From Bacillus sp. V2I10 (GTDB lineage: Bacteria > Bacillota > Bacilli > Bacillales > Bacillaceae), in NCBI RefSeq assembly GCF_030817055.1, contig NZ_JAUSYV010000001.1:3496001-3560000 (forward strand): 64,000 nt of DNA, read 5' to 3'. Made by a program: the position numbers and the translations under genes. This document shows positions 1 through 8,311 of this stretch, in pieces (position 1 is the first letter of the stretch; each line of letters opens with the position of its first letter). Below the pieces are notes generated by a model that was not told the DNA's origin, ran no database searches, and saw only the letters and a list, made by a program, of their open reading frames with translations.

Positions 1-792
1 TTCAAAAAACATATGATCATCATTAATTAAAATGCGGTCAATTTTCAAGGCTTTTCCTGTTTTTTCTTGAACATCGATTACTACTGCGCTTAGCTGCGCC
101 TTGCCTTCAGTTACCTCAAATCGTACAGGGAGGCTCGTCAGGAAGCGTTTTATGACCGCCTCTCTCTCGACTCCAAGGATGCCGTCATATGGACCTGTCA
201 TGCCCACATCTGTGATGAAAGCAGTCCCCTGATCAAGAATCCTCTCATCTGCCGTTTGTACGTGAGTATGTGTTCCGACAACGGCCGTCACTTCTCCATC
301 CAAATACCAGCCCATGGCCTGCTTCTCACTCGTTGCTTCAGCATGAAAATCGACAAAAATAATGGACGTTCTTTTTTTAGCTTCTTCAATCAGCTCATCC
401 GCTTTTTTAAATGGACAATCAATTGGCGCCAAGAACGTTCGTCCCTGTAAGTTAATCACAGCGATTTCTTTGCCGTCGCAAGTTATATATGCAATGCCAT
501 TACCCGGAGTGCCTTCAGGAAAATTCGCAGGACGGATTAGATTTGGATAATTATCAATGAATTCAAAGATTTCCCGCTTATCCCATGTATGGTTTCCCAT
601 CGTCACAACCTGTGCGCCAGCCTGATTCAGCTCGTGATAAATCTTTTCAGTAATTCCTTTTCCGTGTGCTGCATTTTCTCCGTTTACAATCGTCAGGGAC
701 GGTCTGTATTTACGTTTTAGCTTTGGCAAATATTCTTTTATCATATCTCTACCTGGAGATCCGACTACATCTCCTACAAATAATAGTTTCAT
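1..792 (-). CDS. ymdB: YmdB metallophosphodiesterase (stop codon outside window)
   Basis: Calcineurin-like phosphodiesterase of the YmdB family. In Bacillus this cytoplasmic enzyme hydrolyses 2',3'-cyclic nucleotides and influences the motility/biofilm choice. Metal-ligand motifs are visible: FVGDVVGSPGRD at the N-terminus (Asp8), NGENAAHGKG, TMGNHTWD, VDFHAEATSEK and VGTHTHVQTAD near the C-terminus. The reading frame is open from ATG at 792 to base 1, exactly 264 codons, which is the usual family length as I recall it, so only the stop codon is probably missing. A GAGAGAAGG ribosome binding site precedes the ATG. It lies directly downstream of rny, as in B. subtilis, behind the rny terminator. 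Confidence 0.95.
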   Translation of the reverse strand, partial: MKLLFVGDVVGSPGRDMIKEYLPKLKRKYRPSLTIVNGENAAHGKGITEKIYHELNQAGAQVVTMGNHTWDKREIFEFIDNYPNLIRPANFPEGTPGNGIAYITCDGKEIAVINLQGRTFLAPIDCPFKKADELIEEAKKRTSIIFVDFHAEATSEKQAMGWYLDGEVTAVVGTHTHVQTADERILDQGTAFITDVGMTGPYDGILGVEREAVIKRFLTSLPVRFEVTEGKAQLSAVVIDVQEKTGKALKIDRILINDDHMFFE

Positions 793-857
793 GCTTCGCT
801 TATACCTTCTCTCAAATGGTGTGTGCCTACCCTTAAGTTTTGCACAGATTGCAAAAA

Positions 858-890
858 AAATAAAGCGATGCAGAAGGCATCGCTTTATTT
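858..890 (-). terminator. Rho-independent terminator after rny
   Basis: A perfect 13-bp stem (858-870 with 878-890) with a 7-nt loop is followed on the minus strand by a T-run (851-860 region is A-rich on the plus strand). The rny stop codon at 885-887 lies inside the stem. It would limit read-through from rny into ymdB. Confidence 0.85.
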
Positions 891-2447
891 CGCATATTCC
901 ACAGCTCTCGTCTCACGGATAACTGTTACTTTAATATGACCTGGGTAATCTAATTCTTCTTCAATCCGCTTGCGGATATCCCGTGCTAAACGGTGTGCCT
1001 GAAGATCGTCGATCGTATCCGGTTTAACCATGATACGCACTTCACGGCCTGCCTGAATAGCGAAGGATTTTTCAACTCCTTCGTAAGATTCGGAAATCTC
1101 TTCAAGCTTTTCTAAGCGGCGAATATAGTTTTCAAGCGTTTCGCTTCTTGCGCCGGGACGTGCTGCAGATAAAGCATCTGCTGCCGCGACCAGAACGGCG
1201 ATAACCGAAGTCGGCTCCTGATCGCCATGATGCGAAGCAATACTGTTTATAACAACCGGGTGTTCCTTGTACTTCGTAGCAAGTTCGACTCCAATTTCAA
1301 CATGGCTTCCTTCTACTTCATGATCAATCGCCTTACCGATATCGTGCAGTAATCCTGCGCGTTTGGCAAGAGTAACATCTTCACCCAGTTCTGCAGCCAT
1401 GAGTCCTGATAAATAAGCGACCTCCATGGAATGCTTTAATACATTTTGACCATAGCTCGTTCTGAACTTTAAACGGCCCATAATCTTGATTAAATCTGGA
1501 TGCAGTCCGTGAACACCAACTTCAAATGTTGTTTGCTCACCAACCTCGCGGATGTATTCATCAACTTCACGGCGTGATTTTTCAACCATTTCTTCAATAC
1601 GTGCTGGATGGATGCGTCCATCTTGAACAAGCTTGTCTAGGGCAATTCTGGCTGTTTCCCTGCGAATTGGGTCAAATCCAGATAAAATAACTGCTTCTGG
1701 AGTATCATCAATAATGAGGTCAATACCAGTTAATGTTTCAAGTGTTCTAATGTTGCGCCCTTCACGTCCAATGATGCGGCCTTTCATTTCATCATTTGGA
1801 AGGTTAACGACAGATACCGTTGTTTCAGCTACATGATCTGCTGCACAACGCTGGATTGCAAGGGAAAGTATTTCTTTCGCTCGTTTATCCGCTTCTTCTT
1901 TCGCACGGTTTTCGCTTTCTTTAACAGTTACAGCGATATCATGCGAAAGCTCATTTTCAACCTTTTCGAGAATGATCTGCTTTGCCTCTTCACGAGTTAA
2001 GCTGGAAATACGCTCAAGCTCTGATTGTTGTTTACGCACCATCTCGTCCACTTTGCTTTCCATCTCTTCAATATGCTGTTGTCTTTCATTTAGAGAATCT
2101 TCTTTTTTCTCAAGCATGTTCTCACGCTTGTCTACAGATTCATCCTTACGATCAAGATTCTCTTCTTTTTGTAATAAGCGATTTTCTTGTTTTTGCAGCT
2201 CATTTCGTCGTTCACGAATTTCTTGCTCTGCTTCTGTCCGAAGCTTGTGAATGTCATCCTTTGCCTCAAGCAACGCTTCTTTCTTCGTCGCTTCAGCATC
2301 ACGCTTCGCATCTTCAAGAATTTGCTCAGCAGTTCCTTTCGCACCGGCAATTTTCGCTTCTGCAATGGATTTACGAACAAAATAGCCAACAACTGCACCG
2401 ACGATTAGGCCAAGCAAAATGGAGATGATCATTGTAATGGGATCCAT
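885..2447 (-). CDS. rny: Ribonuclease Y
   Basis: Membrane-anchored endoribonuclease that starts decay of many mRNAs in Bacillus and recruits degradation partners. Domains in order: one N-terminal transmembrane helix (roughly residues 5-22), a long charged coiled coil rich in Glu and Lys (about 30-190), a KH domain (GRIIGREGRNIRTLE), and an HD hydrolase domain (LLHDIGKAIDHE, later SHHGD). The open frame extends further upstream, but AGGAGGTGAA sits just before two consecutive ATGs at 2450 and 2447. The second has the better spacing (7 nt) and gives 520 aa, the B. subtilis length. A strong promoter lies about 190 nt upstream. Confidence 0.97.
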   Translation of the reverse strand: MDPITMIISILLGLIVGAVVGYFVRKSIAEAKIAGAKGTAEQILEDAKRDAEATKKEALLEAKDDIHKLRTEAEQEIRERRNELQKQENRLLQKEENLDRKDESVDKRENMLEKKEDSLNERQQHIEEMESKVDEMVRKQQSELERISSLTREEAKQIILEKVENELSHDIAVTVKESENRAKEEADKRAKEILSLAIQRCAADHVAETTVSVVNLPNDEMKGRIIGREGRNIRTLETLTGIDLIIDDTPEAVILSGFDPIRRETARIALDKLVQDGRIHPARIEEMVEKSRREVDEYIREVGEQTTFEVGVHGLHPDLIKIMGRLKFRTSYGQNVLKHSMEVAYLSGLMAAELGEDVTLAKRAGLLHDIGKAIDHEVEGSHVEIGVELATKYKEHPVVINSIASHHGDQEPTSVIAVLVAAADALSAARPGARSETLENYIRRLEKLEEISESYEGVEKSFAIQAGREVRIMVKPDTIDDLQAHRLARDIRKRIEEELDYPGHIKVTVIRETRAVEYAK

Positions 2448-2521
2448 CATTTCACCTCCTCTTGCTATGAACTTGTTTCTTGCTAGATTTAAGTGTCGGC
2501 ATGTATATTGCATAACGTTCT

Positions 2522-2599
2522 TCAACATACAGCACAAAGCTTAAGGGTTTCATGGAGACCTGCAGCAATCCTGCTGCACAGATTAACATTTGCTTTCAT
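2522..2599 (-). CDS. Possible 25-codon upstream ORF in the rny leader
   Basis: Between the rny promoter and the rny start an ATG at 2599 opens a 25-codon frame (begins MKANVNLCSR, ends LKLCAVC, stop TGA at 2522). GAGG lies 5 nt before the ATG, a weak ribosome binding site. A 7-bp hairpin (2561-2578) lies inside it. No family is recognised. It could be a leader peptide, or a chance frame in the 5' untranslated region. Three cysteines in 25 residues make it unlike a random hydrophobic peptide but prove nothing. Confidence 0.2.
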   Translation of the reverse strand: MKANVNLCSRIAAGLHETLKLCAVC

Positions 2600-2641
2600 A
2601 GTGCCTCGCTAAAAGTTCTAACAAAATAATAATACACCCTA

Positions 2642-2670
2642 ATTGTAAATGTGTGAAATTTTCTTGTCAA
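2642..2670 (-). promoter_or_regulatory. Sigma-A promoter of rny
   Basis: On the minus strand TTGACA (2665-2670) is separated by 17 nt from TACAAT (2642-2647). This is a near-consensus vegetative promoter. It gives a leader of about 190 nt before the rny ATG. The gene-free stretch 2448-2815 therefore holds the recA terminator, this promoter, the leader hairpin at 2561-2578 and the small upstream ORF; nothing else is seen. Confidence 0.8.
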
Positions 2671-2790
2671 GCCTGTCATTCTGGCGTTTCTAAAGCAATT
2701 GAGAATTTTCAAGCATTGCCTTACATTTCTTGAACAGGAAAAGTCAGGGTTGTCTCTTCATTGTATGGTGTATTTTTACTTTCACATACA

Positions 2791-2817
2791 AAAAAGAGGC
2801 GATGATCGCCTCTTTTT
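2791..2817 (-). terminator. Terminator after recA
   Basis: A 12-bp perfect stem (2791-2802 with 2806-2817) with a 3-nt loop carries its own T-run in the descending arm on the minus strand. It overlaps the recA stop codon at 2816-2818, a compact arrangement also seen at rny and cinA here. Confidence 0.85.
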
Positions 2818-3853
2818 AATCTTCCAGTAAATCTAATTCTTCTTGTCCATCTGGAGCAACCGCCACTTCATCCAAGCCGTAGTGGCTGCGGATTTTTTCC
2901 TGAATCTCTAAGCGGATGCTAGGATTCTCCTTCAGGAAGATTTTTGCGTTTTCTCTTCCCTGTCCTAAACGCTCCTCATTGTACGAATACCATGAACCGC
3001 TCTTTTGAACAATATCAATTTCTGTTCCAAGATCAATGATCTCGCCTTCTTTAGAGATGCCTTCCCCGTACATAATGTCAACCTCTGCAACACGGAAAGG
3101 AGGTGCAACTTTGTTTTTGACAACTTTGATTTTGGTTTTATTGCCGACCATCTCATTGCCCTGTTTCAGCGTTTCAGCACGGCGAACCTCTAAACGTACC
3201 GAAGAATAAAACTTCAGTGCGCGTCCGCCTGGAGTTGTTTCAGGATTACCGAACATAACTCCTACTTTTTCACGGATCTGGTTAATGAAAATAGCAATTG
3301 TTTTTGATTTGCTGATTGCTCCGGATAATTTACGCAATGCCTGTGACATAAGACGAGCCTGCAAGCCTACGTGAGCATCTCCCATTTCCCCTTCGATTTC
3401 AGCTTTTGGAACTAAAGCTGCTACAGAGTCAATGACTAGAATATCCACCGCTCCGCTTCGAACCAGCGCTTCAGCAATTTCAAGCGCCTGCTCTCCTGTA
3501 TCCGGCTGTGAGAGAAGAAGTTCATCTATATTTACACCAAGCTTTTGAGCATATACAGGGTCAAGGGCATGTTCTGCATCTATAAACGCAGCCTGTCCTC
3601 CCTTTTGCTGTACTTCTGCTATCGCATGAAGGGCAACTGTCGTTTTACCTGAGCTCTCAGGTCCATATATTTCTATAATTCTTCCACGTGGATATCCGCC
3701 AACCCCAAGTGCTGTATCAAGTGCAAGTGAACCGCTTGGAGATGTAGAGATCTTCCGGTCAGTCTGTTCACCGAGTTTCATAATTGAACCTTTACCAAAT
3801 TGCTTTTCTATTTGTTTCAGTGCCATATCTAAGGCAGCTTGACGATCGCTCAC
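2816..3853 (-). CDS. recA: RecA recombinase
   Basis: DNA-dependent ATPase that forms filaments on single-stranded DNA, drives strand exchange and triggers LexA self-cleavage. Walker A GPESSGKT is at about residues 64-71. The Walker B region (VDILVIDSVAAL), the L2 loop region (NQIREKVGVMFGNPETTPGG) and an acidic C-terminal tail (GQEELDLLED) are all present. The start is GTG at 3853, since AAAGGAGGAAACTCA lies immediately upstream and the product (SDRQAALDMALK...) then matches the family N-terminus; 345 aa. A LexA box and a sigma-A promoter lie upstream, so SOS induction is expected. Confidence 0.98.
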   Translation of the reverse strand: MSDRQAALDMALKQIEKQFGKGSIMKLGEQTDRKISTSPSGSLALDTALGVGGYPRGRIIEIYGPESSGKTTVALHAIAEVQQKGGQAAFIDAEHALDPVYAQKLGVNIDELLLSQPDTGEQALEIAEALVRSGAVDILVIDSVAALVPKAEIEGEMGDAHVGLQARLMSQALRKLSGAISKSKTIAIFINQIREKVGVMFGNPETTPGGRALKFYSSVRLEVRRAETLKQGNEMVGNKTKIKVVKNKVAPPFRVAEVDIMYGEGISKEGEIIDLGTEIDIVQKSGSWYSYNEERLGQGRENAKIFLKENPSIRLEIQEKIRSHYGLDEVAVAPDGQEELDLLED

Positions 3854-3886
3854 TGAGTTTCCTCCTTTAGTTATCAACCTATTAAT

Positions 3887-3915
3887 AATATACCTTTTAT
3901 TCGAACGTTTGACAA
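3887..3915 (-). promoter_or_regulatory. Sigma-A promoter of recA
   Basis: On the minus strand TTGTCA (3910-3915) and TATATT (3887-3892) are separated by exactly 17 nt. The -10 lies about 35 nt from the GTG start, leaving a short leader containing the ribosome binding site. Confidence 0.8.
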
Positions 3916-3923
3916 GTAAAAAA

Positions 3924-3937
3924 CGAACATTTATTCG
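3924..3937 (-). promoter_or_regulatory. LexA (SOS) operator before recA
   Basis: The minus-strand sequence CGAATAAATGTTCG matches the Bacillus LexA/DinR consensus CGAAC-N4-GTTCG with one half-site substitution (CGAAT for CGAAC), as I recall also being the case at B. subtilis recA. It sits 8 bp upstream of the -35. A partial GAACG motif (3903-3907) occurs in the spacer. Confidence 0.75.
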
Positions 3938-4069
3938 GTTTTTTTAAACGTGATAACAGACTGAAAATTCTCTTTTCTCTTAATGAAAATAAGAAATTTA
4001 TGCCTCTTAATCAGCTAAAATACTAAATTGCCTTTTTGCCTGATTTTGCGGATTATCTAGTAAAAAAGA

Positions 4070-4096
4070 AAAATACAGCTTATTCTGCTGTATTTT
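4070..4096 (-). terminator. Terminator after cinA
   Basis: A 10-bp stem (4070-4079 with 4087-4096) with a 7-nt loop is followed on the minus strand by a T-rich tract (complement of 4061-4069). It overlaps the cinA stop and separates cinA from recA transcription coming from upstream. Confidence 0.75.
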
Positions 4097-5336
4097 CCAT
4101 TAATGCTTTAATAATCAGGTAACAGCCGTATTTCACTGTACGTCTGCGAATGCCGTTGCGGCTTCCTGCAAGATGAAGGAGAACGGTTCTTACCGGCTGA
4201 TCTTTAAATGCCAGCCCGATATAGACGGTTCCAGGTTTTTTCCCTTCAACAGGATCTTCCCCTGCGATGCCGGTAAAGCTGATTCCGATATCACTATTTG
4301 CAAGCTTCCTGATTTGTTCAGCCATTTCTTTGGCACATTGTTCGCTGACAGCCCCATGCTGATCAAGTGTTTCTTCAGATACTTTTAAGATGGATTGCTT
4401 TACTTCATTTGTGTAGCAGACAATTGTACCTTTAAAAACATCAGATGTTCCTTTAACTGCTGTCAGCTGATCTGAAAAAAGGCCGCCGGTTAAACTCTCT
4501 GCGGCTGAAATCGTCATGTCTCTTTGTCTGAGATGTCTGAGCAATTCATCAGCGAGGGTTGTCTGGTCATAACCGTAGAAAAAGGCTCCAACTCTGCTGT
4601 TTATTGTTTTCTCCATTTCATTAATCAGGCGGACAGCTTCAGATTCATTTTGATGGCGCGCCGTCAATCTGAGCGTAACTTCCCCGTCACCCGCAAGCGG
4701 TGCAATCGTCGGATTGGTTTGGGCATCAATCAAATCCTGAATATCCGTCTCAAGCTGCGATTCGCCTATGCCAAAGTATCGAAGAACCCTCGAAATAATT
4801 TTGTCATTCTGGCCAAGCTTCTCTCTAAAGTATGGGAGCCCGAACTTCATAAACATCGGTTTCATTTCGCTGGGCGGGCCAGGCAGCAGCATATAAATCC
4901 GCTCATCCGCATCTATTGCCATTCCCGGCGCCATTCCGTGCTCATTTTTTAAGACGTGAGAATCCTCAATGACAAGAGCTTGTTTTTTATTGTTTTCAGA
5001 CATGCTTCTTTTAACTTTGACAAAATAGTCTTCAATGCTGCGAAGGGCTTCTTCATCAGTCACAAGCTTCTTGCCCAGAATATTTGCGATTGTTTCTTTA
5101 GTTAAATCATCTTTAGTAGGTCCAAGACCGCCTGTGAAAATGATAATGTTCGAACGCTCTTTGGCAATCTTTACTGCCTGCTCAAGTCTTGCAGGATTAT
5201 CACCTACAACCGTGTGATAATAGACATTAAGACCATTCTCAGCCAGCTGCTGAGATAAAAACTGGGCATTAGAGTTAACTATTTGCCCAAGAAGCAATTC
5301 GGAACCTACTGCAATAATTTCTGTTTTTGACGTCAT
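4080..5336 (-). CDS. cinA: CinA, competence/damage-inducible protein with MocF and CinA_C domains
   Basis: Two-domain protein. The N-terminal molybdopterin-binding-like domain contains AVGSELLLGQIVNSNA and FTGGLGPTKDD. The C-terminal CinA domain (about 255-415) carries AESLTGGLFSDQLTAV and SFTGIAGEDPVEGKKPGTVYIG, the family signature for nicotinamide-nucleotide amidohydrolase (NAD by-product recycling). Length 418 aa, typical. The start ATG at 5336 is preceded by GAGGGGGAG. In Bacillus and Streptococcus cinA sits immediately before recA and is linked with late competence; the same order is kept here. Confidence 0.95.
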   Translation of the reverse strand: MTSKTEIIAVGSELLLGQIVNSNAQFLSQQLAENGLNVYYHTVVGDNPARLEQAVKIAKERSNIIIFTGGLGPTKDDLTKETIANILGKKLVTDEEALRSIEDYFVKVKRSMSENNKKQALVIEDSHVLKNEHGMAPGMAIDADERIYMLLPGPPSEMKPMFMKFGLPYFREKLGQNDKIISRVLRYFGIGESQLETDIQDLIDAQTNPTIAPLAGDGEVTLRLTARHQNESEAVRLINEMEKTINSRVGAFFYGYDQTTLADELLRHLRQRDMTISAAESLTGGLFSDQLTAVKGTSDVFKGTIVCYTNEVKQSILKVSEETLDQHGAVSEQCAKEMAEQIRKLANSDIGISFTGIAGEDPVEGKKPGTVYIGLAFKDQPVRTVLLHLAGSRNGIRRRTVKYGCYLIIKALMENTAE

Positions 5337-5361
5337 ATGAACTCCCCCTCTGATTGAAGAA

Positions 5362-5940
5362 TTACTTGGAATTCAGTAATGCGGCTTTATTTTTTGCAAA
5401 ATAGTCCCATCCTGAATAAACCGTAAAGAATAATGCTACCCATAATGCGATATCTGCAAACGGGAATGAAATGAAAACAAATGGAATGTTGTGTAAAAGC
5501 AAGGCTGAAATGGCGATAATTTGTGCCCATGTTTTAATTTTCCCAAGCATGTTTGCTGCAACCACTTCCCCTTCGCCGGCAAGCACAAGACGCAAACCTG
5601 TTACAGCGAATTCACGGCTGATAATGATAATCACGATCCAAGATGGGGCAAGTCCAAGCTCAACTAAAATAATTAAGGCTGCAGAAACAAGCAATTTATC
5701 TGCAAGCGGATCTAAAAATTTCCCTAAATTCGTAACCATATTCAGCTTTCGCGCATAATAGCCGTCAATCCAGTCAGTAGTAGACGCAATAATGAATAAT
5801 ATTGCCCCGGCGAGATGCGTGACGGGAATGGAAGCGTCCCCTATATACAGGGTGCCCCAGTCAAAAGGAGCAAGCATAATCACCATGAATACTGGGATTA
5901 ATAGGATTCTTGAGATGGTAATGCGATTCGGTAAATTCAT
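5362..5940 (-). CDS. pgsA: Phosphatidylglycerophosphate synthase
   Basis: Integral membrane CDP-alcohol phosphotransferase. It makes phosphatidylglycerophosphate from CDP-diacylglycerol and glycerol-3-phosphate, the committed step to phosphatidylglycerol and cardiolipin. The catalytic signature DG..AR...G...D...D is complete (DWIDGYYARKL, then LGKFLDPLADK, about residues 58-85). Several hydrophobic segments span the 192 residues. It lies between ymfM and cinA with short gaps (25 nt to cinA). Its substrate is supplied by cdsA elsewhere in this window. Confidence 0.97.
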   Translation of the reverse strand: MNLPNRITISRILLIPVFMVIMLAPFDWGTLYIGDASIPVTHLAGAILFIIASTTDWIDGYYARKLNMVTNLGKFLDPLADKLLVSAALIILVELGLAPSWIVIIIISREFAVTGLRLVLAGEGEVVAANMLGKIKTWAQIIAISALLLHNIPFVFISFPFADIALWVALFFTVYSGWDYFAKNKAALLNSK

Positions 5941-5990
5941 GTTTTTTCCTCCAGAGTGTAAATTATGTATCAGAAAATATAAAAGAAAGA

Positions 5991-6012
5991 AAAGCCATCT
6001 TGAAGATGACTT
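5991..6012 (-). terminator. Possible weak terminator between ymfM and pgsA
   Basis: Arms 5991-6001 and 6002-6012 can fold into a short hairpin around the ymfM stop, followed on the minus strand by CTTTTCTTTCTTTT. The arms abut, so the closing pairs must open to form a loop. It is probably leaky because pgsA has no obvious promoter of its own. Confidence 0.4.
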
Positions 6013-6908
6013 TACTCCTTAGTATATACAATCTGCATATCTTGTCTTACTGTTTTTTTAGGATCAATCTGATATTCTACAGGCTGTCCATTTACCTTCA
6101 CTTCAGCAGCTGAAGCATTTCCAATGACAATAAAGGCTTCTGTTTCATTTGTAAAATCATGCGCCTCGGTTTGATCCTTCTTCAGCATGCCGCTGAAGAA
6201 TTTTTTTCCTGATGCATTTCGGATCTCAATCCAAGTCTGCCCCTTAGAACTGACCTCAAGCTTAAATTCTTTTGCTTTTTTCAGCTCATATACCGCTTTT
6301 CTGGCTGTTTTTTCTTTGAATGTGAGTACTGAAGCCTGCTCTTCAGGTTTTTCATCTTCCGGCTTTTCTTCTTTGACTTTTTCATCCGTTGCATCTTTCT
6401 CTTCAGGCTCTTTAGAATCTGATGCATTTTTTTCGTCGTTTTCAATGGAATCATATTCATTTTCGGCGCTTGAAATTTGCTTAGTCTGGTCTTCTGTGTT
6501 TTTTGCACCGTCCGGCTTGTCCTTCTGTACAAAAATCCAGATAACGACCGCTACTAGTAAAACCAATACGATTATTAAGATCCTGGGCAATATTTCCAAA
6601 GCCTTTGATGCTGACTTCGGAAGCTCTTTATGTGTTTTCACCCTCGAAAGCTCAGGAGTATCATCTGAATAAACAACCGGTATTTCGTTTTTATGCTCCT
6701 CGAAAATCCGATCTGGATCCAGCCCTACTGTTTCTGCATACTGTTTAATAAAAGCCCGCACATAAAAATTCCCCGGCATAATGCCGTAATTGCCTTCTTC
6801 AATTCCGATAAGATACCGCTTTTGAATTTTTGTCATTGCCTGGAGATCGTCAAGACTTAATTTCCGCTCTTCTCTCGCCTGTTTTAGTCGATTTCCTAGT
6901 TCACTCAA
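6012..6908 (-). CDS. ymfM: RodZ-like membrane protein (YmfM)
   Basis: N-terminal Cro/CI-type helix-turn-helix (about 1-70, containing LGNRLKQAREERKLSLDDLQ), a linker, one transmembrane segment (ILPRILIIVLVLLVAVVIWIF, about 105-128), an acidic low-complexity stretch rich in Glu and Lys, and a C-terminal DUF4115 beta domain (about 215-298). This is the RodZ layout, a cytoskeletal adaptor between MreB and the wall-elongation machinery. The start chosen is TTG at 6908 because GGAAGGTG lies 6 nt upstream; an in-frame GTG at 6917 overlaps that site. It follows ymfK by 18 nt and precedes pgsA. Confidence 0.85.
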   Translation of the reverse strand: MSELGNRLKQAREERKLSLDDLQAMTKIQKRYLIGIEEGNYGIMPGNFYVRAFIKQYAETVGLDPDRIFEEHKNEIPVVYSDDTPELSRVKTHKELPKSASKALEILPRILIIVLVLLVAVVIWIFVQKDKPDGAKNTEDQTKQISSAENEYDSIENDEKNASDSKEPEEKDATDEKVKEEKPEDEKPEEQASVLTFKEKTARKAVYELKKAKEFKLEVSSKGQTWIEIRNASGKKFFSGMLKKDQTEAHDFTNETEAFIVIGNASAAEVKVNGQPVEYQIDPKKTVRQDMQIVYTKE

Positions 6909-6926
6909 CCGTAACACCTTCCATAT

Positions 6927-7718
6927 CTAAAAATCAAACCCGGAAAAACTCGATTCATCAAACATTTGAGGTTCAGATGCTTCCTCATATGTAATCTTTT
7001 CATCCGGATCGTTTCGAAGTTCAATTATATAGTCAAAATCATCGAGTGTATACTCTGTATTTTGCACAAACATGTCCGGATGCTCGACAACTTTTGTAGC
7101 AGACAGCCTCATTATTTCTCTCACAAGCTGCAAATGCTTTTCAGAGCCTCTTCTTGTGGAAACAATCCCATCAATAATAAATACATTCTCAACACTGTAC
7201 TCATCTGCAATCAGCTGGCTTCTGATTGTCTGTTTTAATAAAGTTGAAGACACAAAAAGCCATCTTTTGTTTGCACACACACTTGAAGCGACAATTGATT
7301 CTGTTTTGCCGACGCGGGGCATGCCTCTTATGCCGATCAGTTTGTGGCCTTCCTGCTTATATAATTCAGCCAAAAAGTCCACAAGCAGTCCAAGCTCATC
7401 TCTTACAAACCGGAATGTTTTTTTATCATCTGCATCACGCTGTATGTATCTTCCGTGCCGGACAGCAAGTGTATCTCTTAATTTAGGCTTGCGCAATTTT
7501 GTTACTTTTATATGATCCATTGTATCTAAAATCGATTCAAGACGCTGGATTTGCTCATTATTCGAGCACTTAAGAAGCAGCCCCCTGCGGCTGTCATCCA
7601 CGCCGTTAATAGTGACTATATTTATAGAAAGCATCCCGAGCAGCGAAGAAATATCGCCAAGAAGTCCGGGACGGTTTTTTTGAATTTCATACTCTAAATA
7701 CCATTCCTGCATCTCCAA
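6927..7718 (-). CDS. ymfK: YmfK, DUF3388 protein with ACT-like N-terminus and P-loop
   Basis: Conserved Bacillaceae protein of unknown function, 263 aa. The N-terminus (about 5-70: EYEIQKNRPGLLGDISSLLG...) looks like an ACT ligand-binding fold. A Walker-A-like motif GMPRVGKTES lies near residue 130. The C-terminal part is acidic. A TTG at 7718 is the likely start because GGGGGT is 7 nt upstream; an in-frame ATG at 7712 is an alternative. It precedes ymfM by 18 nt. Function cannot be assigned from sequence; a sensor ATPase is possible but inferred only from these two motifs. Confidence 0.85.
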   Translation of the reverse strand: MEMQEWYLEYEIQKNRPGLLGDISSLLGMLSINIVTINGVDDSRRGLLLKCSNNEQIQRLESILDTMDHIKVTKLRKPKLRDTLAVRHGRYIQRDADDKKTFRFVRDELGLLVDFLAELYKQEGHKLIGIRGMPRVGKTESIVASSVCANKRWLFVSSTLLKQTIRSQLIADEYSVENVFIIDGIVSTRRGSEKHLQLVREIMRLSATKVVEHPDMFVQNTEYTLDDFDYIIELRNDPDEKITYEEASEPQMFDESSFSGFDF

Positions 7719-7950
7719 AAAAGGACCCCCTTCAAAACCAGGTCTATAACACCTATATCCTTATCATAAAGCATTTTGATGAAAGAGGAAAGAATAATTC
7801 CTTGACAATATAAAAGGGGGTATGTGGACCTAGAATGCACGGCTCTTTTTTCATTCTTTTGCGAGACTCATCGATTAGATTGGAACAGGTCTTCAGAAAA
7901 TTGAACTTTCAGAGGGATCCTTAATCACTGATTTCTGTTTTTTCCATAAA

Positions 7951-7976
7951 AAAGAGAGGACCTGCGTCCCCTCTTT
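7951..7976 (-). terminator. Terminator after ymfJ
   Basis: An 11-bp stem (7951-7961 with 7966-7976), one pair a G-U wobble, 4-nt loop, followed by TTTTTT on the minus strand. The rest of the gap 7719-7950 shows no gene or clear promoter. Confidence 0.8.
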
Positions 7977-8232
7977 ATCTTGTACCATTATTTTGCACTA
8001 GTTTAACCATCATGTTTGCAATGGCATGCTGTTCTTCTTTAGAAGCCACGCTCCAAAGATCAGCCAGTACTCTTTCCTGATCATTTTTTGGATCAACTTG
8101 TTTTGCTAAGTAATCACCGATTTCGTAAGCTAAGTCAGTTACAGCTTCTGTTTTCATTCCATCTCCTTCAGCGTGATGTAGACGGTCGCCGAGGAAATTT
8201 TTCCATGAATCCCAGTTTTCTAAAACAGACAT
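7975..8232 (-). CDS. ymfJ: YmfJ, DUF3243 small protein
   Basis: 85-aa soluble, mostly helical protein of the DUF3243 family, conserved in spore-forming Bacillaceae, with no known activity. It starts MSVLENWDSWKNFLGDRLHH with an AGGAGGGG ribosome binding site in front of ATG at 8232. It sits between ymfI and ymfK as in B. subtilis and is closed by its own terminator. Confidence 0.85.
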   Translation of the reverse strand: MSVLENWDSWKNFLGDRLHHAEGDGMKTEAVTDLAYEIGDYLAKQVDPKNDQERVLADLWSVASKEEQHAIANMMVKLVQNNGTR

Positions 8233-8311
8233 TATAACCCCTCCTAATTAAGTGGAATACAATGTTAGTTTGTCTTGCATGATCTGATTTATACGGATAG
8301 CTGCAAAAAAT

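Noticed and set aside
1982..2428. Long plus-strand open frames (up to 148 codons) opposite the rny coiled-coil region
   Set aside because: They mirror the Glu/Lys-rich codons of the coiled coil, giving Ser/Cys/Phe-rich products with no ribosome binding site and no family resemblance.
6187..6672. 161-codon plus-strand frame opposite ymfM
   Set aside because: It is the complement of an acidic low-complexity linker; Ser/Phe-rich, no start signal.
7802..7830. Plus-strand promoter starting with TTGACA at 7802
   Set aside because: No -10 at 16-19 nt spacing, and no plus-strand gene downstream.
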